DNA of 64,000 bases from NCBI RefSeq assembly GCF_001425685.1, contig NZ_LMCY01000003.1:402008-466007 (forward strand). Direction: 5' to 3'. Position numbers and translations under genes: made by a program. Positions 19,523 to 27,176 of this stretch are shown here, piece after piece. The notes beneath the pieces are model-generated. The model had not been told where the DNA came from and searched no databases. It worked only from the letters and a program-made list of their open reading frames with translations. Each line of letters starts with the position of its first letter. Positions within the stretch are counted from its first letter, which is position 1. The stretch is from Massilia sp. Root335. Lineage in GTDB: Bacteria; Pseudomonadota; Gammaproteobacteria; Burkholderiales; Burkholderiaceae_D.

Positions 19523-21685
19523 TCAGAAGACGACGGATTCGTCGGACAGCTGGCGCGACGAGCGCAGCAGCGCGGCCACGTCCAGGATCAGCGCCACGCC
19601 GCCATCGCCGAGGATGGTGGCGCCGGAGATCCCGGTCACCTTGCGGTAGTTCGCTTCCAGGTTCTTCACGACGACCTGCTGCTGGCCGACCAGTTCGTCG
19701 ACGAACAGCGCGGCCTTGCGCCCTTCCGTCTCGAGGATCACGAGGATGCCCTCGCACGGATCGGTGATGCGCGGTTCGATGTTGAACATCTGGTACAGCG
19801 GGACCAGCGGCAGGTATTCGCCCCGCACCTTGACGACGCGGCCCTGCCCCGCGATTTCCTTGACGTCGGCGCGCGCGGGCTGCAGCGATTCGACGACGAA
19901 GCCGAGCGGCAGGATGTAGATCTCGTCGCCGCAGCGGATCGACATGCCGTCCAGGATCGCCAGCGTCAGCGGCAGCGAGATCAGGATCGTCGTGCCGAAG
20001 CCGCGCGCCGAACGGATGTCGATGGTGCCGCCCAGCGCCTGGATGTTGCGCTTGACGACGTCCATGCCGACGCCGCGGCCCGACACGTCGGTCACGATTT
20101 CCGCCGTCGAGAAGCCCGGTGCGAAGATCAGCTGCCAGACGTCGGCGTCGCTCATGGTGTCCGATACCGGCAGGCCGCTCTGCTTCGCCTTGGCCAGGAT
20201 CCGGTCGCGATTCAGGCCGCCGCCGTCGTCGGCGACTTCGATCACGATATTGCCGCCCTGGTGCGCGGCGGACAGGAACAGGCGTCCCGATTCCGATTTG
20301 CCCGCGGCCATGCGCGCGGCGGGCAGCTCGATGCCGTGGTCGATCGAGTTGCGGACCAGGTGCGTGAGCGGGTCGACGATGCGCTCGATCAGGCCCTTGT
20401 CCAGTTCCGTCGCGGCGCCGTTCGTGATGAAGTCGACCTTCTTGCCGAGTTTGCCGGCCAGGTCGCGCACCATGCGCGGGAAGCGCGAGAACACGAAGTC
20501 CATCGGCATCATGCGGATCGACATGACGGCTTCCTGCAGGTCGCGCGTGTTGCGCGTCAGCTGCGACACCGACGCCAGCAGGCGCTGGTGCAGCATCGGA
20601 TCGAGGCCGGAGCTGCGCTGCTCGATCATGGCCTGCGTGATCACGAGTTCGCCCACGAGGTTGATCAGCTGGTCGACCTTTTCGATCGACACGCGGATCG
20701 ACGACGATTCGCCGCCCTGCGCGTGGGCGCCTTCGCCGGCCTTCTTGGCCGCCTTCTTTTCCGCCGCCACTTCGGCGACCTCGAGCGGCTCCGGCCGCAC
20801 CGGCGCCGGCGGCGGCGCCTCGGCCACGATGCCGGCCTCGCGGCGGATCTGTTCGATCGGCTGGAAGAAGCCGTAGCCGATTTCGTCCTCGGACGCCTCG
20901 TCCGCGGCCCCGTCGAGCGGGTCGGCCGGGTCGAAGAAGCCGTAGCCCTGCTCCTCCTCGATGCGGGCGCGTTCCACCGCCTCGCGCGCGCGCTGCTCGG
21001 GCGTGAGCGGAGGCGCCTCGAAGATCTTGAGATCGGTCGGGTCGAGCACGAAGGAGCAGATGGCGATGATGTCGTCCAGGCTCTCGTGCGTCATGATGAT
21101 CAGCGCCGTGCGCCCCGCCGCGAGCGGCACGACGGACACGCGGCCCAGGAGGCCGAGTTCGTCCACGAGCGCGTCGACGTCGCGCTTGGCGAGGTCGGGC
21201 AGCTCGATCTTGTAGCGGTGCGCGCCGTCGGTGATCTGCTGTTTCTGTTCGGCGTGCAGGAACGAGGGCACGGTCGGCTGGTGCGTCGGCACGATCACGC
21301 CTTCGGACAGGTCGTGCAGCATCATGCGCACGTTCGCGACGGCTTCCTGGTCGACGTCGGCACCGTTGCGGTGGCCGTCGAGCTGCATCTTGAGGATGTC
21401 CTTGGCGGCCAGGAAGGCGTCCACGTGCTGTGCCGTCAGTGCCATCTCGCCCTTGCGGATGCGGTCAAGCAGGGACTCGAGCACGTGCGTCACTTCGCTC
21501 ATGTCGGTCAGGCCGAAGGTCGACGCCCCGCCCTTGATCGAATGGGCGGTGCGGAAGATCGCGTTCAGGTCTTCCGGGTCCGGCGAATCGATATCGACGG
21601 CCAGCAGCAGACGCTCCTTTTCGGCGAGCAGCTCTTCCGCTTCGTCGAAAAAGACCTTGTAAAACTGGCTGATGTCGATGGTCAT
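19523..21685 (-). CDS. cheA: Chemotaxis histidine kinase CheA
   Basis: Central kinase that phosphorylates CheY and CheB in response to receptors. Its 720 residues hold an Hpt domain with phospho-His H48 in TAHSIKGGAST, a P2-like middle domain, the dimerisation domain, the HATPase domain (NSIDHGIE N-box, DDGGGLNR, FAPGFSTAE, GRGVGMDVV) and the C-terminal CheW-like domain. The long linker before dimerisation carries two copies of a GYGFF motif (EQGYGFFDP and EIGYGFFQP), of unknown role. The cheY gene follows 46 bp upstream on the same strand. Confidence 0.97.
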   Translation of the reverse strand: MTIDISQFYKVFFDEAEELLAEKERLLLAVDIDSPDPEDLNAIFRTAHSIKGGASTFGLTDMSEVTHVLESLLDRIRKGEMALTAQHVDAFLAAKDILKMQLDGHRNGADVDQEAVANVRMMLHDLSEGVIVPTHQPTVPSFLHAEQKQQITDGAHRYKIELPDLAKRDVDALVDELGLLGRVSVVPLAAGRTALIIMTHESLDDIIAICSFVLDPTDLKIFEAPPLTPEQRAREAVERARIEEEQGYGFFDPADPLDGAADEASEDEIGYGFFQPIEQIRREAGIVAEAPPPAPVRPEPLEVAEVAAEKKAAKKAGEGAHAQGGESSSIRVSIEKVDQLINLVGELVITQAMIEQRSSGLDPMLHQRLLASVSQLTRNTRDLQEAVMSIRMMPMDFVFSRFPRMVRDLAGKLGKKVDFITNGAATELDKGLIERIVDPLTHLVRNSIDHGIELPAARMAAGKSESGRLFLSAAHQGGNIVIEVADDGGGLNRDRILAKAKQSGLPVSDTMSDADVWQLIFAPGFSTAEIVTDVSGRGVGMDVVKRNIQALGGTIDIRSARGFGTTILISLPLTLAILDGMSIRCGDEIYILPLGFVVESLQPARADVKEIAGQGRVVKVRGEYLPLVPLYQMFNIEPRITDPCEGILVILETEGRKAALFVDELVGQQQVVVKNLEANYRKVTGISGATILGDGGVALILDVAALLRSSRQLSDESVVF

Positions 21686-21731
21686 GTTGAATATCCGTCT
21701 GGTACGAACGGCGCGGCGGCCCCGGGGCCGC

Positions 21732-22097
21732 TCAGCCGATGACTTTCTTGACCACCTCGATCAGGCGCTGCGGGTCGAACGGCTTCACCAGCCAGCCATT
21801 GGCGCCGGCCGCGCGGCCCTTCGTCTTCATGTCTTCGGACGATTCGGTCGTGAGCATGAGGATCGGCGTCTTCTGGTAGCCCGGCAGGCCGCGCAGCGAC
21901 TTGATCAGGGTGAGCCCGTCCATCTTGGGCATGTTCTGGTCGGTCAGGACCAGGTCGACGGTCTGCAGCTTCGCCTTCTCCAGGCCATCCTGTCCGTCGA
22001 CGGCTTCCACCACCTGGTAGCCGGCGGCCTTCAGGCTGAAAGCCACCATCTGGCGCAGGGAACTGGAATCGTCGACTGCGAGAATAGTTTTTGCCAT
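21732..22097 (-). CDS. CheY-like single-domain response regulator
   Basis: A 121-residue receiver domain with acidic pair D9/D10, phosphoacceptor D53 in LVLTDQNMPKMDG, conserved Thr in LMLTTESS and Lys in WLVKPFDP. In betaproteobacterial che operons the first cheY before cheA is often a second receiver distinct from the motor-binding CheY near cheZ. It could act as a phosphate sink or as the partner of the CheZ-like protein encoded next to it. Confidence 0.9.
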   Translation of the reverse strand: MAKTILAVDDSSSLRQMVAFSLKAAGYQVVEAVDGQDGLEKAKLQTVDLVLTDQNMPKMDGLTLIKSLRGLPGYQKTPILMLTTESSEDMKTKGRAAGANGWLVKPFDPQRLIEVVKKVIG

Positions 22098-22160
22098 CTT
22101 TATGCTCCTGCTGTTTTTTCCGTTTGCCGTTGTACCGGCTACTCGTATATCTGGTCAGAC

Positions 22161-22198
22161 GGGGTCGGAGCCCACCTGGAACACCCGGCTCCGACCCC
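22161..22198. repeat. Perfect 12-bp inverted repeat between che genes
   Basis: GGGGTCGGAGCC (22161-22172) and GGCTCCGACCCC (22187-22198) form a perfect 12-bp stem with a 14-nt loop in the 106-bp gap between the CheZ-like gene and cheY. No T-run follows on the minus strand, so it is not a typical terminator. It resembles dispersed palindromes of this family of bacteria, or a stem that adjusts expression within the operon. Confidence 0.7.
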
Positions 22199-22203
22199 AT
22201 GAA

Positions 22204-22755
22204 TTAAAACAATTCGACGTCGCCGCTTTCAAGGTGGCGCTGCTCGACCGACTTGCGCAACATGCTGCGCAGCTCCAGCGACTGGATCGCCAGCGCCATG
22301 CTGACCTTGCCGAGGCGTTCGACGATCTCGTCGCCGTCGCTCTCCGGCAGGATATCGTCACCGTGCTCGGACAGCGTGGTCAGGAAATCGCGCAGGCCGG
22401 TCACCCGGCGCAGCGTGCGATCGAGCAGCTGGCTCGTCATGTCCTGGAACTGCATGCTCGTCACCGCCGCGTTCACATGGCCGGCGATCTCGCCCGACAT
22501 GCCGGTCAGGCAGGCACTCTCCTCCGCCGTCGGCGCCTGGCCGGCCAGCAGGCGGTTGATTGCCTCCTGGCGCGAATCGACCACGTGGTGGATCGCCATG
22601 AAGCTGCTCGTCAGCTTCTCGACGGCTTCCTCCAGCAACAACGTCGTCTGCACCAGGTCGGTCTCCACTTCGGACAGGTGGCGCCGGCCATGGTCGGACA
22701 CGCCCGACAACAGGCGCTTGACGTGTGACCCGAGAATCTTTTTTCTTGTCGTCAT
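22204..22755 (-). CDS. CheZ-like CheY phosphatase paralogue
   Basis: A 184-residue helical protein with no database name I can assign, but it carries FQDMTSQLLDR. D105 and Q109 have exactly the spacing of the CheZ catalytic pair (QDLTGQ in CheZ), and the protein ends in DVELF, reminiscent of the CheZ CheY-binding tail. It is therefore probably a second, divergent CheY-P phosphatase. The start at 22755 has a good GGAGG ribosome binding site 5 nt upstream. It lies between motB (25 bp) and the CheY-like receiver, so that receiver is the likely partner. Confidence 0.7.
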   Translation of the reverse strand: MTTRKKILGSHVKRLLSGVSDHGRRHLSEVETDLVQTTLLLEEAVEKLTSSFMAIHHVVDSRQEAINRLLAGQAPTAEESACLTGMSGEIAGHVNAAVTSMQFQDMTSQLLDRTLRRVTGLRDFLTTLSEHGDDILPESDGDEIVERLGKVSMALAIQSLELRSMLRKSVEQRHLESGDVELF

Positions 22756-22780
22756 GGAATCCTCCAGAACATCCCGTCCG

Positions 22781-23782
22781 TTATTTTTTTCCCGCCGGCG
22801 TCGCCGCCGGCTGCGCCAAACCGCCACCCTTTTCGACGGGTGCCGCCACCCCGGCACCCGTCGCCTCGGCGACCGCTTTCACCGCCGCGTCCGCGCTCTC
22901 GCCCGGCACATCCAGGGGCGTGCCGTCGTGCAGCACGGCGTTCTCGGTACGTTTATTCATGACCAGGATACTGATGCGTCGGTTGATCGGGTTGAACGGG
23001 TCGTCGCGGTCGAGGTGGACGGCCGAGCCGAGGCCCACCACGCGCAGGATCTTCGCATCGCCCAGCCCGCCGTGCACCAGTTCGCGGCGCGAGGCATTGG
23101 CGCGGTCGGCCGACAGTTCCCAGTTCGTATAACCCTCGGGCGTCGAATATGGCGTGGAATCCGTATGCCCCGACAGGCCGATGCGGTTCGGCACGTCGTT
23201 CAGCACGAGGCCCAGCACGTCGAGGATGTCGCGCGTGTACGGCTGCAGCTGGGCGCTCGCGGACGCGAACATCGGGCGGTTCTTTTCGTCGACGATCTGG
23301 ATGCGCAGGCCTTCGCTCGTCACGTCGAGCAGCAGCTGGTTCTTGTACTTGCGCAGCAGCGGATTGGCGTCGATCGTCTGTTCGATGCGTTGCTTGAGCT
23401 CTTCCAGGCGCGCCGCTTCCTCTTTCTCGAGGGCTTCGCGCGCGGATTTCAGGTCGATCGATTTCTTGTTGCGCTCGATGTCGCCGTTCTTGACCTGGCC
23501 GTTGCGGCGCGTCAGGTCCTTGCCGCCGCCCTGCAGGATCGAATTGGTGCTGCCGGCGCCCGTGCCGCCCTGCATGGCGACCTTGAGGGGCGTCTTGAAA
23601 TAGTTGGCGATGCCTTCCATGTCGCCCTTGGTCGTCGAGCCGAGCAGCCACATGAGCAGGAAGAATGCCATCATCGCCGTCACGAAGTCGGCGTACGCGA
23701 TCTTCCAGGCGCCGCCATGGTGTCCATGGCCGCCCTTCCTGACGCGCTTGACGATGATCGGCCGCTGGCCTTCGTCAGCCAT
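22781..23782 (-). CDS. motB: Flagellar stator protein MotB
   Basis: Peptidoglycan-anchored half of the proton-driven stator. The 333-residue product has one N-terminal transmembrane segment containing the proton-binding Asp in YADFVTAMMAFFLLMWLL, a plug/linker rich in charged residues, and a C-terminal OmpA-like domain (SGHTDSTPY, NWELSADRANASRR). It is coupled to motA with a 36-bp gap. Confidence 0.96.
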   Translation of the reverse strand: MADEGQRPIIVKRVRKGGHGHHGGAWKIAYADFVTAMMAFFLLMWLLGSTTKGDMEGIANYFKTPLKVAMQGGTGAGSTNSILQGGGKDLTRRNGQVKNGDIERNKKSIDLKSAREALEKEEAARLEELKQRIEQTIDANPLLRKYKNQLLLDVTSEGLRIQIVDEKNRPMFASASAQLQPYTRDILDVLGLVLNDVPNRIGLSGHTDSTPYSTPEGYTNWELSADRANASRRELVHGGLGDAKILRVVGLGSAVHLDRDDPFNPINRRISILVMNKRTENAVLHDGTPLDVPGESADAAVKAVAEATGAGVAAPVEKGGGLAQPAATPAGKK

Positions 23783-23818
23783 GCCGCACTCCCGCGCTGA
23801 TGTGGATATTACGCACCA

Positions 23819-24679
23819 TTACTTGTTCTTGGCTTTCTTGATATGGTCCTCGAGTTCGGCGAAGGTCGGACGTTCGGTCGAGTACAGCACCTTGCGGCCG
23901 AATTCGACGGCCAGCGCCGGCGCATAACCGTTCAGGCTGGCCAGCAGCGTCACTTTCACGGTCTGGAACATCTTCGTCGACTCCTCCAGCTTCTGTTCGA
24001 GCAGGCTGGACAGCGGGCCGATGAAGCCGTAGGCCAGCAGGATGCCGAGGAACGTGCCGACCAGCGCGTGCGCGATCAGGATGCCCAGCTCGGCCGGCGG
24101 CAGGCCCACGGATTCCATGGTGTGCACGACGCCCATCACGGCCGCCACGATACCGAACGCCGGCAGGCCGTCGCCCAGCTTGGCAATGCAATGTGCCGGG
24201 ACCGCACCCTCATGATGGTGGGTCTCGATCTCATTGTCCATCAGGTTCTCGATCTGGAACGCGTCCATGTTGCCCGAAACCATCAAGCGCAGGTAATCGG
24301 TAATGAATTCGACAATGTGATGGTCCGCCAGCACCGCCGGGTACTTCGAAAACACGGGGCTCTGCTCGGGCGCCTCGATGTCGCCTTCGATCGACATCAG
24401 GCCCTCTTTCCTCACCTTCGACAGCACGTCGAACAGCAGCGACATCAGTTCCATGTACATCTCGCGCGTGTACTTGGAACCCTTGAACAGCGTGGGCAGC
24501 GCGCCCAGCGTCGCCTTCACGGCCTTCGGGTTGTTACCGACGAGGAATGCGCCCAGTGCGGCACCGCCGATCATGACGAGCTCGAGCGGCTGCCACAGCG
24601 CCGCCAGGTGACCGCCGTTCATCGCGAAGCCGCCGAACACGGCGGCGAGCACTACAACGTAACCAACAATGACAAACAC
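23819..24679 (-). CDS. motA: Flagellar stator protein MotA
   Basis: Proton-channel half of the stator. 286 residues with four transmembrane segments and the conserved AFGIVAAVMGVVHTM and GTFLGILLAYGFIGPL regions. The start is put at the GTG at 24679, which gives (M)FVIVGYVVVLAAVFGG and aligns with MotA N-termini such as MLILLGYLVV. The in-frame ATG at 24739 would add 20 residues without family support. A GGGAG lies 4 nt upstream, which is close, so initiation may be weak. Confidence 0.93.
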   Translation of the reverse strand: MFVIVGYVVVLAAVFGGFAMNGGHLAALWQPLELVMIGGAALGAFLVGNNPKAVKATLGALPTLFKGSKYTREMYMELMSLLFDVLSKVRKEGLMSIEGDIEAPEQSPVFSKYPAVLADHHIVEFITDYLRLMVSGNMDAFQIENLMDNEIETHHHEGAVPAHCIAKLGDGLPAFGIVAAVMGVVHTMESVGLPPAELGILIAHALVGTFLGILLAYGFIGPLSSLLEQKLEESTKMFQTVKVTLLASLNGYAPALAVEFGRKVLYSTERPTFAELEDHIKKAKNK

Positions 24680-24813
24680 GGGACTCCCGATGCGTGAATC
24701 CGGGGCAGGCCCGGTTTGGATCCAAGTTGATGAATCCAAAGAGAAATATTTACGTAGGGAACTAGATTAGCTTGAGAATGGCCCACGGGCAAGTAAAAGT
24801 GCCCCGATGACCG

Positions 24814-25587
24814 TCAAAATTGCCAAAGATAGAGAATTTTCTTACTGTTAGTCGTCACAATGCGACGGTCGGGCATTCTCCCGGGAATGTCGAATTCATA
24901 ACTCAACAGGATGCTGCCGGGCCGCATTTCACTCTCGGCCTTGCGCCAGAGCGCGGCCATCGCGGCCGGCGACAGATAGGCGAACACGACGTCATAGTGA
25001 CCAAAATTCAACGATTCGTAGTCGCCGTGCACGAAGCGCGCGCGGCTGCCGGACAGTGTCGCGCGCAGCCGGCTGACGAACCACGGCAGCGGCGCCAGTT
25101 CGATGCCGTCCACCCGGCAATCGGGCCGGCGCCGCGCCAGGTCGAGCACAAGGCCGCCCAGGCCGCTGCCCACGTCGGCGACGGCGCACGCACGGTCGGC
25201 CGGCAACACGTCCGCCACGGCGTCCCAGGCACCACGCCCGGACGGGTAATACGGCACCTGGGTGCGGAACGTGGACCAGTACACGAGCAGGAACAGCACG
25301 AACAGCGCAAGAAACAGGGTCGGGGGCAGGTCGAGCCCGCGCGCGAGCAGCACGCCGGAGGGAAACGCGAGTTCGATGGCGCGCCACCAGACGGCGAGCC
25401 CGAGGCGCCAGGCCAGCAGCGCGGCCAATGCCCCCTGGATCAGCGCGACGGCTTCCCACGACATGGGCATGCCCACGCGGGCCAGCAGCCAGACGCAGAT
25501 CAGGGTGAGTGGAAAGGCGCCGGCCTGGGCCAGCAGCGCACGCACGGACGGCGCGCCGAAAACGGAACGCGGGGCGGGCGCATTCAT
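24814..25587 (-). CDS. Membrane-anchored SAM methyltransferase
   Basis: A 257-residue product with hydrophobic segments in the N-terminal 110 residues (LTLICVWLLARV, AVALIQGALAALLAWRL, LFLALFVLFLLVYW). A class I SAM-dependent methyltransferase fold follows, with motif I VADVGSGLGGLVLDLA and FDVVFAY-like DVVFAYLSPAAM. The substrate is unknown. It lies between flhC and motA, so it is probably transcribed with the motility genes. It could modify an envelope or flagellar-surface component, but that is inference from position only. Confidence 0.75.
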   Translation of the reverse strand: MNAPAPRSVFGAPSVRALLAQAGAFPLTLICVWLLARVGMPMSWEAVALIQGALAALLAWRLGLAVWWRAIELAFPSGVLLARGLDLPPTLFLALFVLFLLVYWSTFRTQVPYYPSGRGAWDAVADVLPADRACAVADVGSGLGGLVLDLARRRPDCRVDGIELAPLPWFVSRLRATLSGSRARFVHGDYESLNFGHYDVVFAYLSPAAMAALWRKAESEMRPGSILLSYEFDIPGRMPDRRIVTTNSKKILYLWQF

Positions 25588-25651
25588 GGCCTGCCCCGCG
25601 CGGGAACGAAACGGGAGATCACGGAGGAGCGAAACGGCCCGGCCGAAAAAC

Positions 25652-26197
25652 TCAGGCGGCGGCGAGCGCGGCGTCCTTGGCCTTGCGGGTCTTGCCGGCG
25701 CGCGAAGGCATGTGGCACAGGCCGCACTGGTAATCGTTGTTCAGGTCGAGCGCGTTGACGACGTACTTGCCCTGGCATTTGCCGCACGGCGCCAGCACGA
25801 GCATATTGCCCTGGAAGAAGCGCACGAGGGTCCAGGCACGGGTCAGCGACAGCAGCGGCTCTTCGCCGGGTGCCGGCGGCATCTGTTCGAGATACAGCTT
25901 GTAGGCCTTCATCACGGCCTGGACGCCCGTGGCGCCGGCGTATTCGACCAGGAATTTATAGATGTTGATGTACAGCGAAGCGTGGATGTTCGGTTGCCAG
26001 GTCAGGAACCAGTCGGTCGAGAACGGCAGCATGCCCTTCGGCGGCGACACGCCCTTGAGTTCCTTGTACAGCTTGATCAAGCGCTCGCGCGACAGGGAGA
26101 CTTCGCTTTCCAGCAGCTGGAGACGGGCGCCGAGCTGGATCAGTTCGATGGCCAGCTGGATTTCCTGTGCTTCCGAGACGACGCTTTTCTTGGTCAT
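25652..26197 (-). CDS. flhC: Flagellar master regulator subunit FlhC
   Basis: Zinc-binding subunit of the FlhD4C2 activator that switches on class 2 flagellar genes with sigma-70. 181 residues with four cysteines near the C-terminus (APCGKCQGKY and YQCGLCHMPS), as in other FlhC. It follows flhD by 52 bp. Confidence 0.95.
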   Translation of the reverse strand: MTKKSVVSEAQEIQLAIELIQLGARLQLLESEVSLSRERLIKLYKELKGVSPPKGMLPFSTDWFLTWQPNIHASLYINIYKFLVEYAGATGVQAVMKAYKLYLEQMPPAPGEEPLLSLTRAWTLVRFFQGNMLVLAPCGKCQGKYVVNALDLNNDYQCGLCHMPSRAGKTRKAKDAALAAA

Positions 26198-26249
26198 GCT
26201 GCTCTCCGTGACTTGCGATTGACTTGACGGGCTGAGAACCGGGGTTCTC

Positions 26250-26567
26250 TTACGCGATTTCTTCGGCGGGCTGGCCGGCCATCAGGATCGCGGCGTGCGA
26301 CTGGGCCAGGGCGCGGTCCTTGGTGTGGCTCGTCAGCATGCCGAGGATGGCGGCGTCGTCGAAGCGGAAGCGGGCCAGCATCATGTTGCCGCCGGCGAGT
26401 TTCAGGATCTGGGCGTTGCTCATGCCTTCGATCAGGTCGGCGATGTCGGCCGAGATGCCGAGGCGGAAAATTGCGGTGACCTTGTCTGCGCGGATCATCT
26501 GCTGTGCCAGCATCAGGTAGCTCAGGTTCGCATCACGAATTTCAGCCATCATGTCGTTCGCAGTCAT
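26250..26567 (-). CDS. flhD: Flagellar master regulator subunit FlhD
   Basis: Partner of FlhC in the flagellar master activator. From the ATG at 26567 it has 105 residues (MTANDMMAEIRDANLSYLML), close to other betaproteobacterial FlhD. This start has GGAG 8 nt upstream; an ATG two codons earlier (26573) lies too close to that site, and a longer in-frame start at 26717 would add a segment unrelated to FlhD. The long upstream region carries palindromes and the sigma-28 promoter array. Confidence 0.93.
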   Translation of the reverse strand: MTANDMMAEIRDANLSYLMLAQQMIRADKVTAIFRLGISADIADLIEGMSNAQILKLAGGNMMLARFRFDDAAILGMLTSHTKDRALAQSHAAILMAGQPAEEIA

Positions 26568-26704
26568 TTCCATCTCTCCGGTTGATCGTATCTGTGAGGC
26601 GTTGTGTGTTGCCGTTGAGATAGATTCTGACCGTGAGGAAACTTTTAGTGTATTGGAGAGTGTCTGTATTTTTCGTCCGGCAAAGACGAGATCGACCCGT
26701 AGGA

Positions 26705-26719
26705 GTTTGTCTGACAAAC
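26705..26719. promoter_or_regulatory. Palindrome in flhDC leader, operator-like
   Basis: GTTTGTC-T-GACAAAC is a perfect 15-bp palindrome about 140 bp upstream of the flhD start. It could bind a dimeric regulator of flhDC or form a small hairpin in the leader. Confidence 0.5.
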
Positions 26720-26738
26720 CCTGCCGGATCGTGGTCGC

Positions 26739-26756
26739 GCCCCTATGAAAAGGGGC
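26739..26756. promoter_or_regulatory. GC-rich hairpin in flhDC leader
   Basis: GCCCCT (26739-26744) pairs with AGGGGC (26751-26756) around a 6-nt loop. In the transcript towards flhD this gives a 6-bp stem without a following U-run, so a leader structure is more likely than a terminator. Confidence 0.5.
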
Positions 26757-26826
26757 GGAAGGCGAGATGTAACTACGGGGCGTTTTGCAGCCCGGTGACG
26801 CAACGAACTACTTATTGCTGTGTTGG

Positions 26827-26853
26827 TTTACGTCAACAATTTCGGGAACTTTA
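26827..26853 (-). promoter_or_regulatory. Degenerate sigma-28 promoter P0
   Basis: On the minus strand a perfect -35 TAAAGTTC (26853-26846) is followed after 11 bp by GACGTAAA (26834-26827), which matches the sigma-28 -10 GCCGATAA at only 5 of 8 positions. It is in the same phase as the three better promoters upstream and is probably decayed. Confidence 0.55.
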
Positions 26854-26902
26854 GGGTGCCGCAAGAAAATTTTTTTGTTTTCCAGCATCCCCTTCAGACT
26901 CG

Positions 26903-26929
26903 TTATCGGTCGGTCTTTGCCGAACTTTA
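26903..26929 (-). promoter_or_regulatory. Sigma-28 (FliA) promoter P1 towards flhDC
   Basis: TAAAGTTC (26929-26922), 11-bp spacer, ACCGATAA (26910-26903) on the minus strand, against the consensus TAAAGTTT-N11-GCCGATAA: one mismatch in each box. An A/T-rich tract precedes the -35. Transcription would start near 26895 and reach flhD after about 330 nt. Confidence 0.85.
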
Positions 26930-26977
26930 GGGTTTCGACAAACTTTTTTTCGATCCGATTCCGGTCGTCTGTATGGG

Positions 26978-27004
26978 TTATCGGATGCCTTTTGCGAAAC
27001 TTTA
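26978..27004 (-). promoter_or_regulatory. Sigma-28 (FliA) promoter P2 towards flhDC
   Basis: TAAAGTTT (27004-26997), 11-bp spacer, TCCGATAA (26985-26978) on the minus strand; the -35 is perfect and the -10 has one mismatch. An A/T tract lies just upstream of the -35. Confidence 0.85.
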
Positions 27005-27055
27005 GGGTTCCTGCAAAAAAAAATTTCAAGACCCGATCCCGGTCATCTGGTCAGG

Positions 27056-27082
27056 TTATCGGCCGGCTTTTGGAGAACTTTA
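27056..27082 (-). promoter_or_regulatory. Sigma-28 (FliA) promoter P3 towards flhDC
   Basis: TAAAGTTC (27082-27075), 11-bp spacer, GCCGATAA (27063-27056) on the minus strand; the -10 is perfect and the -35 has one mismatch. Preceded by A/T tracts that could act as an UP element. It is the promoter farthest from flhD, at about 480 nt. Confidence 0.87.
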
Positions 27083-27176
27083 GGGTGCCCCCGACATTTT
27101 TTTGAAATTTTTTCGGCCGCCGCAGTTCGATGCAATTTTGCTACACTTCCCGCTCCTCTACCCTTCAGGAAACCAC

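Larger units (their letters stand above)
26827..27110 (-). repeat. Tandem array of about 76-bp units with sigma-28 sites
   Basis: The -35 boxes begin at 26846, 26922, 26997 and 27075, a spacing of 76, 75 and 78 bp. Each unit contains an A/T tract, CCCTAAAGTT, an 11-bp spacer and a -10 position. The two central units also share a GACCGG(A/G)ATCGG segment downstream of the -10. The units are duplicated and diverged, with the promoter boxes best conserved. No open frame across the array looks coding. Confidence 0.85.

Noticed and set aside
19376..21742. 788-codon open frame opposite cheA
   Set aside because: Antisense shadow of cheA; biased composition and no recognisable domain.
24680..24813. 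Sigma-28 promoter directly before motA
   Set aside because: No TAAA..GCCGATAA pair at the right spacing was found on the minus strand.
26623..26645. Further sigma-28 promoter (AAAAGTTT near 26638)
   Set aside because: The -10 position 11 bp downstream matches the consensus at only about three of eight bases.
26785..27105. Plus-strand frame of 106 codons across the promoter array
   Set aside because: Low-complexity Phe/Arg-rich translation produced by the repeats; no ribosome binding site of note.
26827..27110. CRISPR-like array
   Set aside because: Repeat spacing is regular, but repeats are short and degenerate, there are no cas genes, and the conserved parts are sigma-28 promoter boxes.
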